Shown: in pieces, positions 1-6,022 of the stretch
Position numbering within the stretch: the stretch's first letter is position 1
How the letters are laid out: every line of letters starts with the position of its first letter
From: Erysipelotrichaceae bacterium
Lineage (GTDB): Bacteria > Bacillota_I > Bacilli_A > Erysipelotrichales > Erysipelotrichaceae
DNA: 6,100 nucleotides
NCBI GenBank assembly: GCA_016302195.1
Contig: JAEDOA010000093.1
Coordinates: 1 to 6,100 of the forward strand
Direction: 5' to 3'
Program-made: the position numbers and the translations under genes
Notes under the pieces: generated by a model
Databases searched by the model: none
What the model saw: only the letters and a program-made list of their open reading frames with translations
What the model was told of the DNA's origin: nothing

Positions 1-1136
1 TGATCTGTTTTAGGCATTACAGGAATATGCATGTTTTTAAACTGAAACATATTTAAATGAATTTGGTTAGTAGATCCTGTAGCCATTAATCCGTTAAATA
101 AATTATAATTTATGCTAAAAATATAGTATAAAAGCTTAGAGGAAAAAACTTTATTATTTGTTCGAATGATGCACACATCGGCAGAAGCTAGATAACCTTT
201 TTCAATTTGATCGACAAAGAACACCTTACCTAAAACGCCTCCTCCAGTGGTAGCGAATAAGATATCTTCAGATTTTACTTGTCCTTTTTGATTAAGCTCG
301 AATGGGTCTGAGCCATACTTTATATTATGGAAATTAAGGTATCCTTGGCTAAACATAGCCTGAGTGATAATAGGTGTCCCTTTTGCAATAATATAATTGG
401 GCGAAATACCTTTGTTTAAAGAAGTAGTTATTAGTTTAACTCTCTCTAATTTCCAATTTTCAGGCATTTTTCCTATCCAAGGGATGCCACTATCTTTCAT
501 TGGAACATTTGGATTTAATCCCTTAGTAACGGCTTTAGTAATAATTGATTTTCGATATTCTTCTAAGTCGGTTATTTCTTGCTGAATTTTCTTAGAAATA
601 TCGTCAATCTGTGATACTTTTTTATCCAAAAAATCAGCAATTTGTTTTTGTTCTTTTAGAGGTGGGCATAAAGAAATTAGATTACCGAATTCTTGCTCAG
701 ATAATGTGTTTCTTAGATTTTTACTTAAATGAACTAAAGTTTTTTGATTATCTAGCATTAAAAAGTAGTAATAATAATACTTTAAGTTAGCTTTACCTTT
801 ATTAAGAATAAATTGAGAATAAGCTGGACTAGTTATGCCATTGGTTGGAATTATACCTACACATCTAGGTGTGACATCAATATCAAAAAGACAAAGAAGT
901 AAATTACCTTTTTCTAGTTTTTGATATCCATTAAATGATGATGGCATTTTTCCACCGGCTGTTAAATCGCGCTCGATTACACCGTTCATGGTTAAAGACA
1001 GTATTTTTTCATTATTATATTTGGAAATAATACTTTTTTTCTTTTTTAAAAGATACTTGTTGTGCATTAATTTCCAATTTTTAGGTATCTTTCCTAGCCA
1101 TTCAATATTTGATTCTTTTAATCTGGAGTTACTCAT
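1..1136 (-). CDS. hsdS: Type I restriction-modification specificity subunit HsdS (C-terminus cut off by window edge)
   Basis: This is the DNA-recognition subunit of a type I restriction-modification enzyme; it selects the bipartite target for HsdM. My translation from the ATG at 1136 stays open for 378 codons to the window edge, so only the C-terminal helical end is missing compared with a usual S subunit of about 400 residues. The two-repeat architecture is clear. Repeat 1 opens with IEWLGKIPKNW (residues 11-21) and is followed by target recognition domain 1. The central conserved region begins PPLKEQKQIADFLDKKV (about 158-174) and continues as a charged helix to EYRKSIITKAVTKGL (193-207). 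Repeat 2 opens with GIPWIGKMPENW (217-228), and target recognition domain 2 includes ILFATTGGGVLGKV (292-305). The ATG is one base after the hsdM stop, with a GGAGA ribosome binding site inside hsdM, so translation is probably coupled. The family call is firm; the target sequence cannot be predicted. Confidence 0.95.
   Translation of the reverse strand, partial: MSNSRLKESNIEWLGKIPKNWKLMHNKYLLKKKKSIISKYNNEKILSLTMNGVIERDLTAGGKMPSSFNGYQKLEKGNLLLCLFDIDVTPRCVGIIPTNGITSPAYSQFILNKGKANLKYYYYYFLMLDNQKTLVHLSKNLRNTLSEQEFGNLISLCPPLKEQKQIADFLDKKVSQIDDISKKIQQEITDLEEYRKSIITKAVTKGLNPNVPMKDSGIPWIGKMPENWKLERVKLITTSLNKGISPNYIIAKGTPIITQAMFSQGYLNFHNIKYGSDPFELNQKGQVKSEDILFATTGGGVLGKVFFVDQIEKGYLASADVCIIRTNNKVFSSKLLYYIFSINYNLFNGLMATGSTNQIHLNMFQFKNMHIPVMPKTD
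447..479 (-). repeat. Second copy of the hsdS internal direct repeat
   Basis: This 33-base stretch matches 1068-1100 at 29 positions, including an exact 14-base core. It encodes the IGKMPENWKL opening of the second half of HsdS, while the partner encodes LGKIPKNWKL in the first half. Such repeats reflect the duplicated S-subunit plan and can act as recombination sites that exchange recognition domains. Confidence 0.7.
1068..1100 (-). repeat. First copy of the hsdS internal direct repeat
   Basis: This is the partner of the repeat at 447-479 (29 of 33 bases identical), at the start of the first target recognition half of hsdS. Confidence 0.7.
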
Positions 1137-1149
1137 TTTAATTCTCCGT
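1137..1149 (-). promoter_or_regulatory. Embedded ribosome binding site and coupling junction between hsdM and hsdS
   Basis: This is the same arrangement as at the upstream junction: ACG GAG AAT TAA, one base, then ATG. Including the ATG, 15 of 16 bases match between the two junctions (1134-1149 and 3220-3235). It fixes the hsdS start at 1136 and implies translational coupling. Confidence 0.75.
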
Positions 1150-3222
1150 TTTGAAAAGTTTATTCATGTCTTCTGAAATAGAAGTTTCTAATTTATTAAT
1201 TTCAGTGGCCAATTTATTACTATCTTCTGGCTTTTGATATTTGTAGAAAAATCTAGTAAAAGGAATCTCGGCACCAGTCTTAATAATCGACTTTTTCTTC
1301 CCTAAATCTTCTTCAAAGAAAGCCTTGGCATCTGGTACAAAAGGCAATACTTCTTTTTTCATGTAATCATCAATGTTCTCATCGATGTTAACAATCTCCG
1401 TATCAGCTGTTTCTTTGTCGTAAACAATATTGCCTTTACGATCATGCTGAATTTCAGCCTTTTTATCCATTTGGGATAAACCATCCATGACTTTTTTGAA
1501 GAGCTTTTTGTCAATGATGCCATCTAATAGACTATGTAATACTGGTTCAAATTCTTCTGGTGACATCCATAATTTATCAGAAATGTTGTCTCTTAATGCA
1601 GTCATCATTTGCTCATAAACAGGTTGATTCTTTTTGTACTTAGCAAGTTTTTTAGTATCTTTAGCACTTAATTTAGCATCTGAGTTTTCTAATTCATGAA
1701 CTTTAGCTTCATCATAAAAGTTTTTAACGGATGTTTGAAGCATATTTTGAATACGTTCTTCGGTAATACCGTAATCACGTTGAAGTGGTTGCATAACGGT
1801 ATATTCCCGATAAATGAATTCATTGTTTTTATGGATTTGAGAGAATTCATTTTCACCAAAATCAGTGTAAAGCTTAGTAATCTCTGCCCTGTTTTCTGGG
1901 GAGAATTCGTTCTTTTTGTTACCTAAGGGCTTGCGTAGTTTAGTGTAGATACTTGTGGCATCAATTAATTGCACCTTACCACGTCTTTTTTCGCTCTTAT
2001 TTTTGGAGAGGATCCAAATGTATGTAGCGATCCCCGTGTTGTAGAACAAATCAGTAGGCATCGCCACAATTGCTTCAAGGTAATCATTTTCAAGCAGCCA
2101 TCTTCTAATTTGTGATTCACCCGAGGCGGTATTCCCTGTAAATAATGGTGATCCGTTTTCAATGATTGCTGCACGTCCATTATCCTCTAATTTAGCTAAT
2201 GCTGACTGTAAGAACAGTAATTGAGAATCACCAGAAGCAGGCAATCCTGCAGGCCAGCGGCTATTCTTCCCTTTAGCGTATTCTTCTTTAACAGCATCTT
2301 CTTGACCGTCCTTAGCATCTTTGCCGCCCCATGGAGTACCAAATGGTGGGTTCTCTAAAGCAAAGCGCATTTTACGATCAGGGAAGCAGTCTTCCTTGAG
2401 AGTATCGGCCATCTTAAAGTTGTCGATGTTTTGGTTCTTGATGAGCATTTCGGCTAATCCTACAGCGTATGACTGTCCCATCATTTCTTGACCATAAAGA
2501 TGGACATCAGCAGTTGGATTGTAGTGCTTCAAGTAAGTGTAAGCAGTACTTAACATACCTCCAGTCCCACAAGCTTGGTCGATAACAGTAATTACCTTGT
2601 TCTTATCAGTGATGTCATCGCATCCCTCGGCTAAAAGTAGGGATACACAAAGCTTAATGATGTCTCGACCAGTGTAGAACTGCCCAGCATCAACGTTTTG
2701 ATAAAAGCGACCAATCAAATTTTCAAAAATGTAGCCCATTTTAATGCTGTCAAAATGTTCTACACTAAGATCAATTTCTGAGAATGCTTTAACAACTGAA
2801 TATAGACAGTTGTTGTCATTCATTTTGTCGATCTGGCCACTCATATCTAATTGCTTTAGGATTTCTTGCACGTCCTTAGAAAAGCCAGAAATGTAGGCTT
2901 TAAAGTTCTCAGCAATGTTATCAGGGTCGTTGCATAGTTCTTTGAGATCAAACTTACTGGTGTTGTAAAATTGATAACCAGTAATTTGATAAAAAGCCAT
3001 TGCTGGAAATTCAGGCATTTCTTGGTATTGTGCTAGAACTTGGTCTTTGGTTGGCTCAAGGGCACATTCAAAACGACGAATGATGGTCATTGGGATGATT
3101 ACATCCCCGTATTTATCAGGCATGTAGGCAGCCCGAATTTTATTAGCAATACTCCAAATGAAATTGGCTTCTTTAGTAATATCTACAGGTTTTTCTTCCC
3201 AAGTAGTATCGATTGTTGGCAT
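1138..3222 (-). CDS. hsdM: Type I restriction-modification DNA methyltransferase subunit HsdM
   Basis: This is the modification subunit of a type I system, which methylates adenine at N6 using S-adenosylmethionine when complexed with HsdS. The 694-residue protein has an N-terminal helical HsdM_N-type domain (about 15-150, with NFIWSIANKIRAAYMPDKYG at 20-39), then the methyltransferase core. The motif QFYTGRDIIKL (181-191) leads into the SAM-binding motif I DQACGTGG (215-222). The catalytic motif IV is NPPF (291-294), followed by GTPWGG. All key residues look intact, so it should be active. It is longer than the classical 500-530 residue HsdM. The extension (about 480-694) contains a region matching the long-HsdM subgroup (IPFTRFFYKY, 653-662) and a terminal predicted coiled coil. 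The ATG sits one base after the stop of the upstream fusion gene, with GGAGA 7 bases before it. It should work with the downstream HsdS; no HsdR is visible in the window. Confidence 0.97.
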   Translation of the reverse strand: MPTIDTTWEEKPVDITKEANFIWSIANKIRAAYMPDKYGDVIIPMTIIRRFECALEPTKDQVLAQYQEMPEFPAMAFYQITGYQFYNTSKFDLKELCNDPDNIAENFKAYISGFSKDVQEILKQLDMSGQIDKMNDNNCLYSVVKAFSEIDLSVEHFDSIKMGYIFENLIGRFYQNVDAGQFYTGRDIIKLCVSLLLAEGCDDITDKNKVITVIDQACGTGGMLSTAYTYLKHYNPTADVHLYGQEMMGQSYAVGLAEMLIKNQNIDNFKMADTLKEDCFPDRKMRFALENPPFGTPWGGKDAKDGQEDAVKEEYAKGKNSRWPAGLPASGDSQLLFLQSALAKLEDNGRAAIIENGSPLFTGNTASGESQIRRWLLENDYLEAIVAMPTDLFYNTGIATYIWILSKNKSEKRRGKVQLIDATSIYTKLRKPLGNKKNEFSPENRAEITKLYTDFGENEFSQIHKNNEFIYREYTVMQPLQRDYGITEERIQNMLQTSVKNFYDEAKVHELENSDAKLSAKDTKKLAKYKKNQPVYEQMMTALRDNISDKLWMSPEEFEPVLHSLLDGIIDKKLFKKVMDGLSQMDKKAEIQHDRKGNIVYDKETADTEIVNIDENIDDYMKKEVLPFVPDAKAFFEEDLGKKKSIIKTGAEIPFTRFFYKYQKPEDSNKLATEINKLETSISEDMNKLFKTEN

Positions 3223-3235
3223 GTTAATTCTCCGT
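3223..3235 (-). promoter_or_regulatory. Embedded ribosome binding site and coupling junction between the fusion gene and hsdM
   Basis: The last codons of the fusion gene (ACG GAG AAT TAA, Thr-Glu-Asn-stop) contain the GGAGA that serves hsdM, and one base separates TAA from the hsdM ATG. A ribosome ending the first gene would sit on the start of the second, so the two products should be made in linked amounts. Confidence 0.75.
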
Positions 3236-5053
3236 ATTTTCTTTTCTTAAAACTTTAGTTACATTCATAGAAGAATACAATTCTTCTTGATTTGCTTCAA
3301 TCTTCTTTTGTAATGCTGCTTTTTCAGCATTTAGTTTAGCTTGAACAGTTTGAAATTGCTGTACTGCTTTATTTTGCGCCTCTAACGGCAAAACTGGAAT
3401 AGGAATCTTGCCTAAGTCTTTAGTCGAAATCGTAGAAATGGCAGTACCAGTAGCAACTTGTTGAATCATAAACTGGCCTAATGGACTGGCTAAGTAAAGC
3501 ATTAGCCAAATCATATTGACTGTATTTAGCTTACTAGATTTAACTCTTAAGATGGCTAAGTTTGCATTTGGCACAGTACATTGCTTGATATTATTTACGA
3601 AAGCCACCTTTCCGATTGTTCCTCTAGTGGAAATTAAAATATCGTTGTTTTCAATCAAGTAAGACTCTGCATTAGTCTTGATATTTATTCTGGTTAGATT
3701 GCTATCGTTGATATGATGGTCAGTTGTGATATCTGTTACTTTAGCGGTCAAATAGCGCCCTTTTTTATCTTCATTTCTTCTGGTTACGTTGTAACCTCGC
3801 TTAATATTAACTAGCTCTTGAAGCTGTACAGTGTTTAGGTTTTGCAAAGCTGAGCGGTTAATATGATAAGTAGAATTGTCCAGTTGCACTTCACTAGGCA
3901 AGATGTATTGCTTAATTCCTAATGTACCTTTGTAATCAGTATTTGCAAAAATGGCAGATTTACCTTCTACACTTGCTCTGGAGTGATATAATTCAACGAT
4001 TTTCTGAATTCCTAGAGTAGATAAAATCCTTTTACCATGTTTATCAGTTTGGTACCACTCATTCTGATTAGCATTGATGAACTGAATTTGGCCTTTGGAA
4101 TCTGTTTTATTTTTATTAATGATCAAGATATTAATAGGAATAATTGAATATGATAAAAGGCTGCTGGGTAATGCAATTACTGTTTCGATCAAATCATGAT
4201 CAACTAAGAACTTTCTGAATGAAGCAACTTTACCTCCTTGAAATAAAGGACCATCGGAAACTACAATTACAGCTTTTCCAGTTTGATTAAGTGAAGAGAT
4301 TGCATTGCTGATGAAAGCAGATTCGCCTTTGGTATAAGTAATGTCTCCATATCTAAAGCGATTAAATCTGTTTTCTATGATTGCATCTTTAGAGATCCTA
4401 GCGTTGATTGGTGGGAATGTTACGATTTTATCGAATAATTGTAAATTTCCATCTTGAGTGTACTTAGGATCACTAAGTGTATCTCCTTGATACACGATGC
4501 AATTAGTCGCACCTAGAATTTTAGTATTCAAATATGCAAACTCTGCATCAATTTCATTTAATTCTTGTACTGTCATATTTTGATTAGGATTATTTTTCAA
4601 TAGTTCTAACCAGGCTCCATTAATTCCTGATGAAGGATCTAAAACTTTATCGTCTTTTCTGACATCTGCTAATTCGGTTGTTAGCAGATCTAGTCCCGTG
4701 GCACTTCCATCATTGTAATAGGCTTTTGAAGTATTTGGAAACGATATCAAAAAGTAATTTAAAGCATTAAATACTTCTTTCAATGAATAATTGGCTAGTA
4801 GATTTAAAATTGAGAACAAATCTTTCTCGGAAACGGTATTAAGTTGGGTTATAATCCACTTTTTTAGATTATTCATAAGAACGGATTGGTCTGAATGTGA
4901 TCTAATGCACTCTAACAATTCCTTCTTAGAAGTAAAAGTCAGATCTTTATTATCCAATTTGATGATTGCCTCACCAGCAAGGATTGCTCGTGCTGGTTGA
5001 GGGCCAAAAGAGCGTAATGCTTTAGCTAACTTTTGAATTTTGCTATTTTTCAT
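3224..5053 (-). CDS. N-6 DNA methyltransferase-like protein with degraded motifs, fused to a half HsdS domain
   Basis: This 609-residue protein combines two type I subunits. Residues 1-105 form a helical N-terminal region. Residues about 108-380 align by eye with the HsdM core: VLDPSSGINGAWL (137-149) stands where DPACGSGGFL is expected, and TFPPIN (212-217) where ANPPFG is expected. The catalytic Asn is therefore Phe213 and the aromatic Phe/Tyr is Ile216, so methyl transfer is unlikely. SAM binding is uncertain, since Asp139, Gly143 and Gly146 remain. VVSDGPLFQGGK (264-275) matches the later HsdM segment usually written PNGVLFRGG. From about 405 it becomes an S-type target recognition domain with ISTRGTIGKVAF (474-485) and PIPVLPLEAQNKAVQQF (551-567), ending in a single coiled-coil helix. 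It is first in the operon, with AAAGGA 7 bases before its ATG and its own promoter. It may supply an alternative specificity, a structural partner or a regulator; the function is inference. Confidence 0.9.
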   Translation of the reverse strand: MKNSKIQKLAKALRSFGPQPARAILAGEAIIKLDNKDLTFTSKKELLECIRSHSDQSVLMNNLKKWIITQLNTVSEKDLFSILNLLANYSLKEVFNALNYFLISFPNTSKAYYNDGSATGLDLLTTELADVRKDDKVLDPSSGINGAWLELLKNNPNQNMTVQELNEIDAEFAYLNTKILGATNCIVYQGDTLSDPKYTQDGNLQLFDKIVTFPPINARISKDAIIENRFNRFRYGDITYTKGESAFISNAISSLNQTGKAVIVVSDGPLFQGGKVASFRKFLVDHDLIETVIALPSSLLSYSIIPINILIINKNKTDSKGQIQFINANQNEWYQTDKHGKRILSTLGIQKIVELYHSRASVEGKSAIFANTDYKGTLGIKQYILPSEVQLDNSTYHINRSALQNLNTVQLQELVNIKRGYNVTRRNEDKKGRYLTAKVTDITTDHHINDSNLTRINIKTNAESYLIENNDILISTRGTIGKVAFVNNIKQCTVPNANLAILRVKSSKLNTVNMIWLMLYLASPLGQFMIQQVATGTAISTISTKDLGKIPIPVLPLEAQNKAVQQFQTVQAKLNAEKAALQKKIEANQEELYSSMNVTKVLRKENTEN

Positions 5054-5060
5054 TTTCTTT

Positions 5061-5066
5061 TCCTTT
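5061..5066 (-). promoter_or_regulatory. Ribosome binding site of the methyltransferase/half-S fusion gene
   Basis: AAAGGA on the minus strand lies 7 bases before the ATG at 5053. It is the only strong site near the start of this frame and supports the chosen start codon. Confidence 0.7.
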
Positions 5067-5087
5067 CACATGTTCTGCTATGTATTA

Positions 5088-5126
5088 TCACTACTATATT
5101 ATAGTACTTGCATTGCAGAAGCAGAG
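5088..5126 (-). promoter_or_regulatory. Promoter/operator of the type I operon (copy A of the shared 39-base element)
   Basis: On the minus strand a perfect TATAAT lies at 5098-5103, about 45 bases before the ATG of the fusion gene, giving a leader of roughly 38 bases. The -35 candidate 16 bases upstream (TCTGCT, 5120-5125) is poor, so the promoter may be weak or need an activator. The -10 box lies inside a perfect 15-base palindrome, TACTATA-N-TATAGTA (5092-5106), a plausible repressor site. The whole element matches 31 of 39 bases with the one before the 176-residue gene. Confidence 0.65.
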
Positions 5127-5179
5127 AAACGAATAAATAATCGTTAATAATTTGTTTGGTATGATACATAGGCGATCAA

Positions 5180-5710
5180 TTAGAGTGGTTCTCCTGCTTC
5201 CATTACGCGCCATATTCCATCTTTGTTTACATGGTAGTAACGAAAACTATTTTCTATCAGATCATTATATTGCTTATCTTTAATCTCATTTATATCAAAT
5301 AAAGCAGTTTCTGCACAGACAATGTTATCATATCGTTCATCTTTTCTGGGCACGCCATTACCTAAGGCATGAGGGATGCCACGAGTATCATGACAAGTAT
5401 GGGGAACTTGGACGTACAACCAATATAAATAATCATTTTGCATTATTAGTGCATAAGGAAGTTGATGTTGCTTTTCTACTAAATAACTGAAAATCCATTG
5501 ATATACTTTAGGGATTGATTCTAATCCAGTTTTAGTAATAATTTTTTCTTGGGAAATGTGTTTTAGCATGCTTACTTCTGCTGGATAATCAGCATCCAAT
5601 TCTGATACACAAAAGTCTGAGACACCCAAAGTTTGAAGAGCCGTATGCCAATCTTTAATCAAATCATCGTTTAAATTGTATTTTTGTTTCAAATCATCAA
5701 TTGAAATCAT
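5180..5710 (-). CDS. Acidic 176-residue protein of unknown function upstream of the type I operon
   Basis: I do not recognise this protein. It starts MISIDDLKQKYNLNDDL and has no signal peptide or convincing membrane segment, so it is probably cytosolic. By my count it has 27 Asp/Glu against 17 Lys/Arg, so it is clearly acidic, and it is rich in aromatics (Trp at 22, 72, 97 and 167). Residues 1-30 look helical. The most distinctive part is the polar run HTCHDTRGIPHALGNGV (104-120) followed by PRKDERYDN (121-129), which could be a ligand or active-site loop but matches no motif I know. The ATG is preceded only by a weak AGAAAG site, but no better start is seen and the frame is clean. It shares a promoter element with the type I operon, which suggests a linked role. 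It could be a regulator, an anti-restriction or accessory protein, or an unrelated neighbour. Confidence 0.8.
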   Translation of the reverse strand: MISIDDLKQKYNLNDDLIKDWHTALQTLGVSDFCVSELDADYPAEVSMLKHISQEKIITKTGLESIPKVYQWIFSYLVEKQHQLPYALIMQNDYLYWLYVQVPHTCHDTRGIPHALGNGVPRKDERYDNIVCAETALFDINEIKDKQYNDLIENSFRYYHVNKDGIWRVMEAGEPL

Positions 5711-5737
5711 TTTTTATTACACTTTCTAGATAAAATC

Positions 5738-5757
5738 TTCACTACTTTTCACTACTT
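5738..5757 (-). repeat. Perfect tandem 10-base repeat over the transcription start of the 176-residue gene
   Basis: The minus-strand unit AAGTAGTGAA occurs twice back to back (5748-5757 then 5738-5747) with no mismatch. The 10-base period is close to one turn of the helix, so both copies face the same side, as expected for cooperative binding of a regulator. Copy A of the promoter carries one related unit (ATAGTAGTGATA). The repeat covers the likely start site and early leader, a typical place for a repressor. Regulatory function is inferred. Confidence 0.55.
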
Positions 5758-5787
5758 TATTATAGTATTGGTTCTGCAGAAGTAAAG
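5749..5787 (-). promoter_or_regulatory. Promoter/operator of the 176-residue gene (copy B of the shared 39-base element)
   Basis: On the minus strand a perfect TATAAT (5759-5764) sits 16 bases after TTTACT (5781-5786, four of six matches to the consensus -35). Transcription should start near 5752, leaving a leader of about 42 bases before the ATG at 5710. The stretch around the -10 (5753-5767) is the same palindrome as in copy A with one arm position changed. TTCTGCAGAA at 5772-5781, inside the spacer, is a perfect 10-base palindrome; copy A keeps only one half of it (TGCAGAA). Confidence 0.65.
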
Positions 5788-5803
5788 TATAAATCAATAC
5801 TTT
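5784..5803. repeat. Perfect 7-base inverted repeat at the upstream edge of promoter B
   Basis: The arms AAAGTAT and ATACTTT are perfect inverted repeats around a 6-base AAATCA spacer. They overlap the -35 hexamer of the promoter of the 176-residue gene, so this is an operator candidate. Promoter A has a weaker, different inverted repeat in a similar place (AACGA / TCGTT, 5128-5145). AT-rich DNA makes such short repeats fairly common, so confidence is modest. Confidence 0.35.
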
Positions 5804-5833
5804 TTGAAAAACACCGAAAAGTTGAAATATAAT
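5804..5833 (+). promoter_or_regulatory. Possible plus-strand promoter pointing away from the locus
   Basis: TTGAAA (5804-5809) and a perfect TATAAT (5828-5833) are separated by 18 bases. Rightward transcription would begin near 5840 and could stop at the hairpin ending at 6022, giving an RNA of roughly 180 bases with no convincing coding frame. The region is very AT-rich, so this may be chance. Confidence 0.3.
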
Positions 5834-5896
5834 ACTAAGTTTGTCTGATGACTTTTAAGTATATTGTTACTAAATTTTAAATTAAAAATAAACGTA

Positions 5897-5956
5897 CTAA
5901 TGATATTTACTGCTAACAAAGTCAGCAAATAAGGCAGCAAGTCGATTCAAAATCAT
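5897..5956 (-). other. Possible 19-residue peptide frame or tail of a broken gene
   Basis: The frame MILNRLAALFADFVSSKYH starts at the ATG at 5956 and is preceded by AAGGG 7 bases upstream, a usable ribosome binding site. The frame is open further back to a stop at 6026-6028, through the terminator hairpin. The base composition here is less AT-rich than the flanks. It could be a real small peptide, the remnant C-terminus of a decayed gene, or chance. I do not recognise it. Confidence 0.2.
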
Positions 5957-5978
5957 GGTCTTGCCCTTACAAAGAATC

Positions 5979-6022
5979 AAAAAATAGCATCCCTGTACGA
6001 TTATTGACAGGGATACTATTTT
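5979..6022 (-). terminator. Strong intrinsic terminator, best used by minus-strand transcription entering from the right
   Basis: Two 16-base arms (5981-5996 and 6007-6022) enclose a 10-base loop. In the minus-strand transcript all 16 positions can pair, one as G-U, and the hairpin ends in six U residues. On the plus strand the same position is a C-A mismatch and the tail is UUUU followed by GGG, so leftward termination fits better. It probably ends a gene lying mostly beyond the right edge and isolates the locus from read-through. Confidence 0.75.

Noticed and set aside
397..585. 62-codon plus-strand open frame
   Set aside because: It lies wholly opposite hsdS, has no recognisable domain and reads as the reverse shadow of the conserved central region and second repeat.
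762..780. Trinucleotide-like run encoding five consecutive Tyr in HsdS
   Set aside because: The units are mixed (TAT and TAC) and few, and a change in number would stay in frame, so it is not a convincing phase-variation tract.
988..1176. 62-codon plus-strand open frame across the hsdM-hsdS junction
   Set aside because: Hydrophobic, Phe/Leu-rich shadow of A-rich coding sequence on the other strand; both underlying genes are certain.
1696..1926. 76-codon plus-strand open frame
   Set aside because: Antisense to the well-supported C-terminal half of hsdM, with no family resemblance.
1965..2180. 71-codon minus-strand open frame in another reading frame of hsdM
   Set aside because: hsdM in the overlapping frame has clear family motifs through this stretch, so this is an out-of-frame shadow.
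3040..3258. 72-codon plus-strand open frame opposite the start of hsdM
   Set aside because: Shadow of the HsdM N-terminal domain; no supporting context.
4791..5000. 69-codon plus-strand open frame opposite the N-terminus of the fusion gene
   Set aside because: Antisense shadow with no domain; it overlaps a gene with a clear start and ribosome binding site.
5128..5145. Inverted repeat AACGA / TCGTT as a terminator of the 176-residue gene
   Set aside because: Only a 5-base stem with an 8-base loop and no U tract; too weak to terminate, at most an operator half-site pair.
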